64,000 nucleotides of DNA from Marchantia polymorpha subsp. ruderalis (taxonomy: Eukaryota; Streptophyta; Marchantiopsida; Marchantiales; Marchantiaceae). The stretch's first letter is position 1. Each line of letters starts with the position of its first letter. The notes below the pieces were generated by a model, which made no database searches, was not told the DNA's origin, and saw only the letters and a program-made list of their open reading frames with translations. Location of the stretch: the NCBI GenBank assembly GCA_037833965.1, contig AP031355.1:25445501-25509500 (forward strand). Direction: 5' to 3'. Positions 1 to 12,445 of the stretch are shown one piece after another. Both the position numbers and the translations under genes were made by a program.

Positions 1-1164
1 GGAGCTGACGGACTTCTACGAAGGGCGGTTGGGAGAGGAGAGGCACTACAACTCATGAAGGAGTTTCATGATGGTGCAGTATGTGGAGGACATTTTGCAG
101 GGAAGGTAACTGCCTTCAAAATTCTTGATGCTGGTTATCATTGGAAGGGTATTTTTAAGGATTGTGTGGAATATTGCAAAAGTTGTGATGTGTGTCAAGC
201 TTTTGCTAGAAAGTCCATGAAAACCCCTCCTATGATTTTTGTACCAATGTTAGGTCCTTTTGAAAAGTGGGGAATAGATTTTGTAGGTCCTTTGAATCTT
301 AATCCTTGAGGGAATAAGTTCATTGTGATAGCTACAGATTATCTTACGAAGTGATTAGAGGCAAGACCACTTAAATCTACTAATGAGAAAGAGGTTGGTA
401 GATTTTTGTATGAGAGAATCATTACTCGATTTGGTTGTCCATTGGAGTTAGTATCAGATAGAGGAGGAGAATTTGTGGGAAGTATGATTCAAGCCATGTT
501 GGAGCACTTTTCCATCAAGGCTCGAGTGACCACTTCCTACAAACCTAACGCTAACGGGTTGGCGGAGCGGACCAACTACACTTTGTGTATGATGTTGGCC
601 AAGGATGCAGACATGGACGGGAGTAAACACAATTGGGACAAGAGGCTCCATGCTATCTTATGGGAGTATCGCACAACATGGAAAACATCTACCGGATACT
701 CACCTTTTCGGATGGTGTATGGAGTTGAGTCGAAACTTCCCATACAGTTTGACTTGACAACATTCACAACAATCCAGCAAAGGTTGAAGAAATCAAATGG
801 AGCAAAAGCCATCAAGTCTCGCCAACAACAATTGATGGAGTTGGAGGAAGCTCGAGCACTAGCCATGGTACGAGTGGAGCGGGCTCAACAGTTGCAGAAG
901 AAGTATCACGACAAACGAAGTGGAAACTAGAACTTGAAGCCGTTCAAGGAAGGTGATTGGGTGATGCTCTTTGATGCAATTAGATACAAGAGAGCTAGGA
1001 AAAAGTTTCTTCCTAAGTATTTTGGACCTTTCATAGTTGAGAAGATGTGGGGAAATTTCACTTATGACATCAAGGAGTTAGGAGGACGTCACTTCGATCG
1101 GGTCAACCACGACAAGTTGAAGTTATTCCATCGAAGATCAGATTCTTTCACTCCGAGGGCGTAG
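1..1164 (+). pseudogene. Decayed Ty3/gypsy retrotransposon pol: integrase and C-terminal GPY/F region
   Basis: Frame 1 is open from the first base and reads an integrase zinc-binding (HHCC) domain: a His pair (EFHDG, GGHF) and a Cys pair ending in CDVCQ. The DDE core follows: first Asp in WGIDFVGP, second in SDRGGEF, Glu in NGLAERTN. A C-terminal tail with FLPKYFGPF (GPY/F-type) ends near 1164. In-frame stops at 307-309, 352-354 and 928-930 break the frame without shifting it. The 352 stop sits where related elements have the Trp of TKWLEARP, so it fits a G-to-A change. No reverse transcriptase or RNase H is visible because the window begins inside the element. Function is lost; family assignment is firm, clade is not. 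Confidence 0.92.
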
Positions 1165-1199
1165 TGAAATCTTGGTCCGGGGGTAAATATAAGACCGGG

Positions 1200-1998
1200 T
1201 GTTGCACATATGTACTAAGTCTTAGAAGTGGTCAAGGGAATAAGGATGATTAGCCAAGGCATAGCTAAGACTAGCTAGTTATGACTAAACTAGTTAGTTA
1301 TAACTAAGTTTATCTAGTCATGACTAAGTTTAGCTACAATGTTTATAGTTGGCGGAATAATTAGCGGAGTTCTAGAAGAATGGAGTGAGCACTTCTATTT
1401 TGTCTTTTACAAGGAGTGAGCACTTCTATTTTGTCTTATACAAAAGTTCTAGATTCCAAGGGATTAGATATTTGACTAGAAGCTTGGATTCGATTGGTTT
1501 GACTAAATGTATGAAAGATGATTGGCTAGACTAAGTCTAATGTTGACTTAATGGCTAGGAAGCTTGTAGAAGTTTAAAAGCTTCCAATGGCATGTCGCCA
1601 CCTCAACCTTGGATTCCGGAAGCTTCTAGAAGGTTTAGGTAGGCCAATGGCATGTTGCCACGTAGAGAAGCTTAGTCAAACTTACCTAGGTAAAAGTAAG
1701 TTAGGAGAAATTACCACATGTTACTATAGTAACTTCTCAAGTAGTATAAATAGAGAGGTAGAGTAGCACCTCTCAAGCAAGTTTAGAGAGTCATGTGTGA
1801 GGACTTGTTTCAGGAATGAAGGAGTGAAGTTTTTGAGTATCTTGGAGTATCGACGTGTGTTTGCGTTTGTGTGAAGAGAGTGATGTGAGGAGAGTTTGTG
1901 TGTGAGTTGGAGTGATACATGGAGAGTTTGTGAGAGAAGGTGTTTGGGACATTAGTGTGAGGATGAATCCTAGTCTTCTAGAACCATGATGTGCTACC
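1200..1998 (+). mobile_element. Probable 3' LTR of the Ty3/gypsy element
   Basis: About 35 bases after the pol stop a stretch begins with TGTTGCACAT and ends near 1998 with ATGTGCTACC, a close inverted match to the start. A TATA box (TATAAATA, 1745-1752) lies about two thirds of the way in, as expected at the end of U3. Purine/G-rich sequence (CCGGGGGTAAA) precedes the start and could be a decayed polypurine tract. No second LTR lies in the window, so the boundaries are inferred and may be off by tens of bases. Confidence 0.45.
1382..1443 (+). repeat. 31-bp tandem duplication inside the probable U3 region
   Basis: The segment beginning GGAGTGAGCACTTCTATTTT occurs twice head to tail (1382 and 1413), with one or two differences near the end of each unit. 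Duplicated U3 motifs are common in plant LTRs. No function can be assigned. Confidence 0.8.
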
Positions 1999-2089
1999 GC
2001 AAAGCCATCAGAGGTAAACCTGAGTGAGAGTCAGCCCGGAGGTTGCAGACCGAAGTCAATGCGTCTTGTCGTTTCCGTTGTTCTTTCTT

Positions 2090-2500
2090 GTCCCGCCAAA
2101 GGCGCTCTTGCCGCAGGTGTTCCATTGCGCCTTCGGCGGAATGGAAGGCAAGTGTCAAGTGTCTGCCAAAGGCGTACGGCCGAAGTCGCACCGCCGAAGG
2201 CGTTGACCTAATATCAATGCGCTGGCGCTGAAGGCGTTCAGGCGAAGGAGTACGTCGCCGAAAGCGCTTCCTATCAATAACTTCCAACACACATAACTCA
2301 ATGATCTCTTATTCGTTCCAAGAGTTCTTGGGCTCATTAGAACAAGCGCGTTGAGCTCTTTTCAACAAGGCCCTAATCAAATCAAGGCGTTATGAATTGG
2401 GACAGTTATGAGGGATTCACTCTAGCGCCGAAGGCGTCTATAGCCGAAGGCGTTTTCTCCTGCTTGCGCCGAAGGCACTTCCCCTCAGTAGGAACCGTCC
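2090..2500. repeat. Array of GCCGAAGGC-like motifs
   Basis: Variants of the palindrome-like word GCCGAAGGCG (also GCCAAAGGCG, GCCTTCGGCG, GCTGAAGGCG) recur roughly every 20-40 bases in both orientations, raising local GC well above the surroundings. The same word recurs at about 4310-4510 and 5720-5790. Short ORFs in this stretch are products of the repeat. I read it as repeat-derived DNA, probably internal to or flanking the decayed retroelement. Confidence 0.7.
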
Positions 2501-3889
2501 GTTCGGGCCAGAGCGCCTGTCTTGGACATTGCGCCCAACTCCTGGATTCTCTTGGGCCCGCGATCATCCATTTTCACTCTATTTTAGTAACCGAATACTA
2601 TTTACAGTTGCTGCTGCAGTATTGTTTTCCAAAAATGTTTAAATTCCGCACGAAAACAAAAAGTGGTTTACCACAGTGACAGTCGTTTGAGAATTCAAAC
2701 TTTTCAATAGTCTGTTAAAACGTGACACTTTGTACTCTGTGTGTTGCCTCTGTCCCTGTGGGTTTGACCTTTTTGCTGCTATACTGCAGTTGTAACCTTT
2801 GGTGGGTTATTACAGGTATGCTAGAAATGATGGTGTGTTGGACTTGAGGAACAAAGTTCTAGCTGAGTCGATATGAAGAGAAGACAGGCACTAGGAACAA
2901 GTGTTCTATGTGAATTTTGATACGACTAGGAATTTCAAAATTTGCGTGAAACGCCTATTCACATCTAGGTACAAGCTCGGTGCAAGGACCAAGGAACAAC
3001 AAAAATTTTGACCTCATGTCACTTACTGATTGAATTTCCATCTTCTAACAAAACTCTCTATCAATGAGTACTGCATCCCCCATAATTCTAAGCGTGAATC
3101 CATCCTATAAATGATATCTGGCAAAATCACGGAAGACACCTTATTTTAGTTTACCTTGTTTATTGCTATATCTAGAGCAAACATAACACATAGAAAGATC
3201 TTCAATTTGAGATCAGAGGCGTGCATATTTGATCACTACCCTAATAGTCTGAGCTAATTCATCATGTTAGTTTGTGCTCTATCAAGTAAACAAGCATAAC
3301 AACTGTAATAGCAGATAATTACCGAAATGGAGCATAATGGTAAAGATCAATTTCACAAGGACAGAAACAACCCAAAGAACCACGTAGTGTCATGGTTTAA
3401 CAGTCTACCGAAGAGTTTTACTTCTGTCACTCCCTTAAGACATTGCAAGTGCCAAGTCCAAAGGCATTGCATTGCAAAGTAGAATCACACTCAGATTTGA
3501 AAATTGTCCAATCAAAGCCTACAAGAGATGCACGTGACTCTGCAATTGATATTCAGGGGAGGGGGGGGGGGGGATTTTCCAAAGTATACACTCAGCCGGC
3601 TACAACGAGCTTCCAATTTACAGATTTGCTTAAATCTTGAGCTACGCTATGCACCACTCAAAACATTTAAATTGTACTGTCTACTTCAAATGCAGTATCT
3701 TCGACAAACCGAGGCAACTCGCATACGATGACAAAACACACAATTCACAAACGCGTGAAAGAATGCAAATTGAAAACTGAGAAATTAACTAATGGAAATT
3801 GCTCCAAAGGTAGAGCCCTAGGCCTCTTTATTCCTAACTAACTCGCTGAGATGTCACTCGCTGTGATGCGAGCTCCCAGTAGGCGCGAC
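2501..3889. other. Intergenic, no gene recognised
   Basis: No open frame here looks conserved. The stretch holds a long guanine run around 3556-3573. Otherwise it is mixed-composition DNA with nothing I can name. Confidence 0.6.
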
Positions 3890-5240
3890 GCTAGTTGACC
3901 CAGTAGTTGCCACGCGCTGAGTTTCTATCTACTCCTATCATATGCAGAGCAGCCAATACTTCCAATAATAAGTTCTCCTTCGTCACCTCCAAAGTAGTCT
4001 TCACGGTCGCGCACTCAGAGGTCAAGCTCATCACTCTCTTGGTTACCTTTGCAGCTGCTGCCATCTTTGTCCGCGTCCTACCACTCACTAGCTCCACGTA
4101 GGATCCCGCAATTGATGGCTCGGCTTACTTCTCCATCTTCCCGTCGAGATACCTTAGCAAGGGAATGACTTGCTCGTCCAACATGTTAACTGCACTAAGT
4201 CCAACCGACTTAGGTTCTTCGGCCAAAGGATCTTCGTCGACTCAGGTGTCTTCGGGTACTGTCTAAGTCGACTGTACCCGAAGACACCTGAGTCGAAAAC
4301 GCCGGCTTTTGCTCCGCATGTAACTCCAAACATACCTTTTCCGAAGGCGTGTACACAATTGGTTGGCCCAAAGATCGACGTCCTTGGCTCAAGGTCTCCA
4401 ACTCTATGTCACCTCCTTGCTCTTTTGCTTCCTTCGGCGGGTCTTTCGCTGAATTGCCAAATGTCTCCATTCCGAAGGCCAAAGGTCCTTCGCCAAAGGA
4501 TCCTCTTCCACTATGCCTACAATCTCTGATTCTATCTCCGCCCACTCCGTCAAAGTGATCTGGCTCTGAGAGGCGGCTTGGCTGCACTCCGTGCCTCCTT
4601 CTTCCTCACTCTATAGCCGTCTCGCCTTCATCTTGCTACAAGCACGTACATTCGCTCATCTCAGCTTCGTGGAAACTGGCCTCCGAACTCGAATTCCAGC
4701 ACGATGATCCGGCGTTTCTGAAATCACGGCTCGATGTAATTTCCTCTTCTTTTTCGGCTGTTACTCAATCTCGTCACTTGATTTGTCACCTTTGGCCGAA
4801 GACAATGCGAGCGTAATGTCATCCTCCTTGCTGTTAACCTCATTGCCGCCTAGCGTCTCTCCTTGTTAGCTGCCTCTATCTTGAGCGGAAATCGGTTCGG
4901 CTTAGCTTTAGTCAGGAAATCCATACCTCTGTAGAAATTGATGAAGAACGGGCATAGGTAATTTATCAATCTCCCGAATGCTTCACCAATGTGTTTGCGC
5001 GCAGTGAACCATAGGATGCGCGCCCAATGAATACGCTTTCCTGCTATCGCACGCTCCACAAATCCGACCTGCCGCATCGCCATGTACTTCGTACGCAAGG
5101 GTCAAAAGATCTGCATCAAGGCCACTACCACATTCCTACGCAAGCAATCACGATACCCTGTCGTGCGGTACACGTTTTTGCCCAAAAGGGATTTCTTGAA
5201 TAGCGGCACATATGTCTTCTACTCCGTCGAATCACCTTCA
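3890..5240 (-). pseudogene. Decayed repeat-derived ORFs of unknown family
   Basis: On the minus strand, about 5223 down to 4850 can be read in one frame broken by one stop. It begins TYVPLFKKSLLGKNVYRTTG and continues through WARILWFTARKHIGEAFGRL to an end near FPLKIEAANKERR. Further along the same strand, 4097-3891 encodes MELVSGRTRTKMAAAAKVTK and more, which has the helical look of a gag-like or structural repeat protein. The region between is broken and carries GCCGAAGGC motifs and a perfect foldback. The composition and neighbours suggest a transposable element on the opposite strand to the gypsy copy. I do not recognise a defined protein family and assign no function. Confidence 0.4.
4237..4296. 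repeat. Perfect 23-bp inverted repeat (foldback)
   Basis: Arms 4237-4259 and 4274-4296 are exact reverse complements, starting TCGACTCAGGTGTCTTCGGG, with a 14-base loop. The arms carry the CTTCGG motif that is common in the surrounding repeat. Transcribed from either strand it would form a long perfect hairpin. Confidence 0.9.
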
Positions 5241-5815
5241 CACTATCACTACCAAGGGTGAAATTCTCATCTTCTCATGCGCAAGGTATCAGTAATCCAG
5301 ATTGCTAGCTAGCCTCGGAGTCCCTCAGCTTCTGGCGCTATCATCATGTCACTCTTGCACTATCGCCGCACAAACCCAATTCCAGCCCCACAGTAGGAAT
5401 TCGAGCCTGGCAGTGATCAGCTCGTTGCGATAAGCTCTCAATCCTTATTCTGGCACCTTCAAGGCCGATAATCAAATTCCCGCAGTTCGCCCCGTCGCTG
5501 CTTTCACAATTTTTCCCTCACAAACCTCATTGTGCTCCGAGTTTGCAAATGCGCTCTTGTGGAATGTCGGTGCTGAGCTCGCGTTTCTCCTTGTGTAATT
5601 TGCCGCCCTTAGGGCATCGCAAACTCGTGCAAATTAAAGATACATGTGTTTGAATCTCTTTCCCGTTTGGAGCTGTCTTTTACTTCACCGAGGATCCTTG
5701 CCAAAGCCCCTTCTTATGTAACTCCGAAGGCACTACGCCGAAGTCCAAAGACTCTTCGCCGAAGAGTGTATTAGGTCTTCGTCGAAGCAGGTTCTCCGCT
5801 GCATACCTTTGCAGC

Positions 5816-6010
5816 TCAAAATTTCCTTGTCCATTTCCAACGTTCTTGGGCTCATTGGAACAAGCACGCCGAGCTCTATCTACTGGGATCCTGTCTATCC
5901 CCTACTCCTACTCAACATTTCCTTGTCCATTTCCAACGTTCTTGGGCTCATTGGAACAAGCACGCCGAGCTCTACCTACTGGGATCCTGTCTATCCCCTA
6001 CTCCTACTCA
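5816..6010 (+). repeat. 96-bp tandem duplication
   Basis: Two near-identical units follow head to tail; the word ATTTCCTTGTCCATTTCCAA begins at 5821 and again at 5917. Part of the unit (GTTCTTGGGCTCATT and on) is also present in diverged form at about 2316-2360, linking this segment to the repeat-rich block near the gypsy remnant. Confidence 0.9.
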
Positions 6011-7101
6011 ACGTCTACTCCACAATTCCCTATTTTCTCTTCTTCTTACTACTCCTATTCTAAAAGCTTAAAATCGCTAAGTCTTACTTCTCAAACTTTA
6101 TTGTTTCCAAAAAAATGAACAAACTACGCTACCACAACAACATACAGCAATAGCAATATTGGCTACAGATATCTGTGTCCATTTTGCCATTCTAAAACTG
6201 CACGTCTTACCGTTCATGGAACTTGATTTGTACAATGGGTATTTGGATTGAACTCATCAATCTATTATGCTAGTCCATAACTGACATATCTGTTGAAAAC
6301 GCCTTTAATTCTTGATGATAAGTCCTCATTCCATGTGTTTCATATAGATAAATAAAAAGGGGATTAGACAACATTATGAAATACAAGTCACAATTTTCTC
6401 TTTCAGCTCTGACTGGGGGTTTCACATGCCTTTTTTTTCATCATTCTTGGTAATCTATTGAGCTTGACTTCAGATGCATGAACATATAAATCTCGCTGCA
6501 TAAATTGTGTGTGTGTTTTTCATACATTCGTTTCTTGAGTTTAGGAAGCCTACTTTGCATGCTTTCATGAGGAGTCTTTAATCTCATCTTTACTTCAGAT
6601 TAGTAGGATAGATAACCTTCTCCATTATTATGCGTTAGCAAATGATGCAGAAATGAGATCTGAGTTTTTCGAGTTTAGGCTATTAATGTTACATAAGAGT
6701 CAAAACATCAACAGAAAAAGAACTGTGCTTATGAGCTTTTATAAAAAATGGATACGATGCCTTGCCGTTATTTCTTACTGTATTGTTAACAGGTAAAGCA
6801 GAAGCCCTTCGTTACAAAGTGTGAATCACCACTAATCCAATTTTAATGTCCTTAAGGTACGAACAATGAATTGAAATATATTTTATGATTGCAGCCATGT
6901 ACTTTTCCACCTGTGTCTTCTGTAATCCAGATTCAGACAGGGCTGCTGTAGGGTTAACAAACTATCGTGGGCACTAGCTAATTATGTACAGAATCGTCAA
7001 ACTAATTTTTTTGAAAAATGAATCACATTTAAAGTAATCACAGTTTCCCATGAAGAACGGCCTGGGGATTTCTGGAACAATGTTTCAATATTTAGGTAGT
7101 G
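6011..7101. other. Intergenic, AT-rich, no gene recognised
   Basis: No long or conserved reading frame is visible on either strand. It forms the upstream flank of the P450 pseudogene; no intact promoter can be argued. Confidence 0.6.
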
Positions 7102-8421
7102 ATGGCAACCCTCAACCTCTCAGAAGCAGTTGCAAGCTGGATATATGATTACATCACTTCGCATTGCTTACTCTGTACATGCTTGTGGTATAACCATGTA
7201 TATCACGACTCATCGATCAGGGGATCTCAGAGATGGCCACTAGTGAGAAACCTTCCTCACATCATGATGAGTAAGAACAGCAAGCTTCAACATATGGCAA
7301 TGCAAGATTTAGCCAGCAGATGCATACAGATGACGACACTGCAGCTGGGCTCCCGAAGCTGTGTTGTACTCTCGTCAGATGAATGAGCATAGAAGTATAT
7401 GAAGGAGCATGATCAACCATTCAGTCTCAAGGCCAACATGAGTATCGGTGAGAACTCATATCGCAACTATCACAGTCGGAATCAGCTCCTGTGATGAGAC
7501 CGGCACTCTGTAAAAAGAATGTGCACAGAGGAGCCTTTAAGCTCCAACAGAGCAAAGAGAAATCAGGATCTGCGCACGTGTTCTAACCGAAGGTGTAAGG
7601 GGCAAATCTGTCACCATAGATCATGCGCTCGTAGACACATTTTTCACGTACACGTCTATGCTTCTATTTAGCTTGAGCTGCTTGGGTTTGATGGTTGTCA
7701 GCGAAATTAATGAGAAGAATCTACAGGAGGTACTGATAGCGTACATCCTTGGACAGGACATCGATCGGAGAGTCCTTTCCCAGCTTGAGAAGATTTGGCG
7801 TCTGTGTTGTTGAAGCAACATACTATGGAGGACTGTCTGTTTTTCACTTCGATTGTTGAACAACATTGCAAGATTAGAGCGTACTGAGATTTGGACGCTA
7901 AATCCACGAATTGCATGGATGCTCTTATAGAGCATACGGAGCTAACAGATGATCCGAGATATAATGTTCTAGTAGACATGATGTTGGGAGGAATCGACAG
8001 AGGAGCAATCACAGTGAACTGGAATTTGGCTGAGGTCATGAGGCATCCCAATATCTAATAAGGATTCAAGCCGAGCTCGACGAAGTAGTGGGACAGAATC
8101 GAATCGTGGAAGACAACCTCGTCAATTTTCTATACCTTCAAGCAGTGGTGAAGGAAACCCTTTGGCTCCATGCTGGAGCCATAACTTATCGTCAGCCCGA
8201 CCCGACGAGAACTGTTCAGTGTGAAGGTTACGACATTCCCAAGAACACAAGAATTCTCACCAATCTCTATGCTATTTCACATTAACCCCAAATCGAGGAA
8301 GATCGTCTAACCTTCAACCCAGACAAATATCGCCCTCTTACATCGAAACTCAACTTCGAACTGTTGTGGTTTCGAGCCGAATGGCGGGAATGACTTCTGG
8401 GCTTTTGATTGTTTGAGTGAT
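7102..8421 (+). pseudogene. Cytochrome P450 pseudogene (A-type, plant ER monooxygenase)
   Basis: The frame opening at 7102 gives a P450 N-terminus with the proline-region motif RGSQRWPLVRNLPHI, then QLGSRSCVVLSSDE. It continues past stops at 7384 and 7390 through HDQPFSLKA and, after two more stops near 7486, the C-helix-like RMCTEEPLSSNR. The I-helix is at about 7978 (MMLGGIDRGAITVNWNLAEV). After two stops and a one-base frameshift near 8060 come the K-helix (VVKETLWLH), GYDIPKNTRILTNLYAI, a stop at 8282-8284, and FNPDKYRP. The ExxR arginine is Trp, and the heme-binding motif FGxGRxxC reads FRAEWRE then stop. Most lesions can be explained by C-to-T or G-to-A changes. No introns are evident. 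It cannot make an active enzyme; the subfamily is unclear. Confidence 0.92.
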
Positions 8422-11400
8422 GAATCATCACTGACGATGCTTTACGATCTGTGTGCTTGCGACTTCTCCCTTCATGAACGCACGAGTCCCCAAGACGTAA
8501 GACGTTGAGGAGGAGCATGGATGGACTCCTCACAAGCGAGATCCATTGCAAGTGCGGATCACACAGCGGCTGCAGCCTTCGGTGTATGCACTCAACAGTC
8601 AACAGTAAGAAAATGTTGAGGCTTGAGCGGGTGAACTATAATCATGAACCATCGTAGCTGTATCTGTTAGTGTCAGATGATGCAATGAAATCTTGTATCA
8701 GAACTCCACCCAATTGACCAGTTGAAAGGTAAACTCCTTCCATTATTGATTTTTGTTCAGGGTGATGTAACTAGATCAGGTTATGCAGTCGGATGTTGCA
8801 GCTCACTGGCCATTACAACTGATATTTTTGTATTTATCTGGATAAGAAATTCATGTCACGTATGTTTCTGTAATGACGCACACTGACAGTATTCCACATT
8901 CAAACTGTAAAGAGATGCACTATCATGCTTTCTCATTACACTTTTTCGAAAACCTTCTAAGTTTTAGTCTAGAACCTGTGTGGACTTCATGGATTTATTG
9001 GAGAGAAACACTGGAAGACATTTCACACGGTATAAGAGACTTTATTACTACAATACTCTTTACTTAGGCTACTTGCAAATTCTGCAGAGAACAGATTGCA
9101 ATGAAACTAGTTAGAGAGGTGATTCCCTCCACCTTCGCGTTTCAGACGTTCCCTACGTGTTAGGCGAGAGACATAGTCAGGCAGCATGATCGGCTCAATA
9201 CAAGTACATTTTTACTTCTGTTAATCTTCGACTTCACTGATTGCATATGTCGCACGTACACTTTGGTGAGGATAGGACAATCAGTACAGTACAGTCCAAA
9301 TAATTCCGTATGCAGTGTTAGTACAGTAGACTGATTTCATGAATGATCTGACCCACTTGATTGGTCAAAATATCGAAAACTCACTCTTCGAAAGAAAGTT
9401 TGGGCGTATCACTATAGCATAAGTTCATAATGCTACTAAGACATGGATCCATTGTTGTGTCTCGTGGCTCACACTTGCATCACGGTTTCTCAAGTGCACC
9501 GACTATGTTTTCTATAGTGATGAAGTTTTGCAGTGGATTTGTTCACCAATCTCTATCATAGATGAAGATTGCTCACGTGGTAACAGTTATATGCAACATA
9601 GGTACCAACTTATCGAACATGCTGTAGAAAAGTTGTATTTATTATCTTCGAAAGAACATTATCCAACGCACTCACATCATGTGGTCATGGTAATTATATA
9701 AATATGACTTAAGTTATTTTATTTTATGTTGGAAGTATGATAAATAAAATTTTTTGATATAATTGACACATATTGGTTTCATCCATGTAGGATAGAATTT
9801 GATGCGTCATTTAAGAAGTTTCTTTCTTAAATGGGTTTCTCTTCTAATTTACCAGGTATTGCGCCAGGTAATCTTGTGGTTCCAGGACCCCAAAGGTAAT
9901 AGAAATTCTATATTTCTATATTTCATGACCACATCCAATAAACGACATAGACTATAATTTGGTTTGGGCTGCGAGGCACGGATAAAATGTAACAGCTGCA
10001 GGAAAAGTATTTTTTTCATCAACAGTATGTCTATCTTGTAATCTTTCATGTTCTATGATATGCGAAAGGTTTTACTATATCTTTATAATTTTTTTTGTGT
10101 TCTCGCCTACTTTATTGGTTAAAATCAATATCACGTAAAATTTACAATTTTTTTTCTGCAGTCCTTGGTACACAGAATCCTCTAGGCAGTCTATGTCTGC
10201 GTTGGAGCCAGCTCTTGCAGTGCAAGCAATGTAGCCAGATGCATTATTCAATCCACAACTCAGATTACAGGTTATTCCTTGATGAGACGATGAGACCCGT
10301 TAATTCGAAACAGCACACCAAGGATCAAGCAACACATCATCTCGCAGAGCATCCACAGAACTGCAGATAACTCAGATCTTGTACGACTGATCTGGTGCCA
10401 ACGAGTCATAGATTCATGCAAATTCTAAATTACCAGGCTCCTCACCAGATATTTCCAGGAGGTACAAAGATCCCTTACTGACGATGCTGATCATGGAACT
10501 GTGAAGACGCAACAAGCACGCAAAGAACGTGGGGTGCAAATGGATCCCTTACCCGATGAAAACTATTGCATCTGACAGAACTAAAGGAAGGAGCAGCATA
10601 AACAAGTATATCTTGAAGCACAGGATGTCGTTTGTCAAGATAAATATGAATTTATGAGGAGTTACTGTAAGCTATTTTTCCGCCTTGGTGCTAGTTCTCC
10701 ATGTGTGGCAAGTCACGTGATTCGAAAGAGCTGGTCTTTGGAAGAAGAAAAGCGAATGTTGAGAAGCTTGCATCTTGAAGATATAATATGAAATCCTAAA
10801 ATCATCTTTGAAAGCATCAGTAATGTTTACTGTACAGACCTGATGGGACGTAGTCTCTGGAACTTACCTTCAATAGGTACACGTATGGATACGAAGGTTT
10901 TAATATTACTTCCAAAAATTTTTGGATTTCTTCCTCATTCTTAGCTGTCTTAGCTGGATATACCCATGTCTGTTGGAGGTCGAAAAGCTTACACCCAAAT
11001 TTTTAACAGAATATCTGATAATATTTCTAAGGAGGGTACGTATCTGAATCAGACACTAAAATTAACATTGTCTATCACAGTATTTCAATATCAGAAAGGT
11101 CAAGTACATTTAGGTTTTACATACTTCAATTATCATAGAGTTAAATTGCACAAGAAAGTACACATTAAAAGACTTCACATTAGGCATTCGAATGAAATTT
11201 TCTTAAGTACCGTGTTCAAAGATTTTAAAAGACTATGTTATATTTTATTACTTTGTTATATTATCTATTTTGGGTAGCGAGATTTTCTCGTAATGGCAGA
11301 TGGATTCCAACAGATTCGAATCATCCTTGAATACGAGAAATAGAATTGATGCGCATCTTTTGAATACAGATAGAGAAGTAACTGTGGGGAAGGAGATACC

Positions 11401-12445
11401 AAGATAAGACTATATAATATGAAGATTAAATGATACATTATATATATGTGTATATATAGTGTAAGCAATGCAAAGTGCAGTTGCTATAAATGACAAGATT
11501 GTTCTTTGCTAACATTTACTTCAAATGTGGAACATATTTTTAAAAAATAACTTGCTTGGAAAAGGTATCAATCCATTCGCCTTTTGTTGGGTTATCTTGG
11601 CGCTTTATTTCATTTTATTTATATATCGAATGATGGTTCTTGTAGTGTAAGGGATTTGACCGTATTGACTTACATTGACAATTGACCTACATATTCTCTG
11701 AGCCTGGATTGAGCGAGTTTCTCAACTAATCCGACCTCATGCCATCTGAAAGTATCTCCATAATTCTAAATTAAAAAAAGTTGTCTTTACATATCTTTTT
11801 GACCCAGAGCTTTGGAGCTAGCTTGAAGAATAATTTCCTGTGATAAGCAAGGAATTCAAGGGATCCTTACTTGTCAGTGGCGTTACGCAAACGTACTATC
11901 AACCAGACCTTCATTGAGATTTCATGCCGGTCAGTAAACAATCTTCATGTTTCAAAAGTATCACAAACTGATACTTTCTGCAAACAACCATTGCATGTCA
12001 CTTTGAGAAGACCATATATTCCAAGTACAATCAAATAATTCAGAAAAGGCTTTGAGGGAGAACAAAGTCAAATGGTGGAAGTGGACAAACTCTTCTTCTG
12101 TTTGTGATTTGAGCAGTTCAAATGAGTAGAGCACGTGTGCTTGATGAAGCTTGGGCAACGAACATGAAGACTTCAAAACGAGAGCTGTTGAACAGCCAAA
12201 GCAAGCTATGACGTTCGTCCTCTTACGTTACCACGACAAAGAAAGCAGCTTCGGTGTTTCCCTACTCATACAGAGCTACACTTACACAAAATGTGGACAA
12301 TGCAATTTGAAGAAGTATGGGCCCTCTGTTTGTAGATATTCAGCTCTGCTTTCGAAGCACGACAAGGAGCTCACCATCCACTGAGCTTGCAACACGAGCG
12401 CAAAACTCCAAAACGATATTCTCGGGCAAGTACACTGCACCTGGT
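8422..12445. other. Intergenic, no gene recognised
   Basis: Several ORFs of 60-100 codons occur (for example at 10095, 10966 and 12151) but none resembles a known domain, and composition is AT-rich with homopolymer runs. A CTGCAG after a T-run near 10160 looks like a splice acceptor, but no convincing exon chain can be built on either side. Confidence 0.55.
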
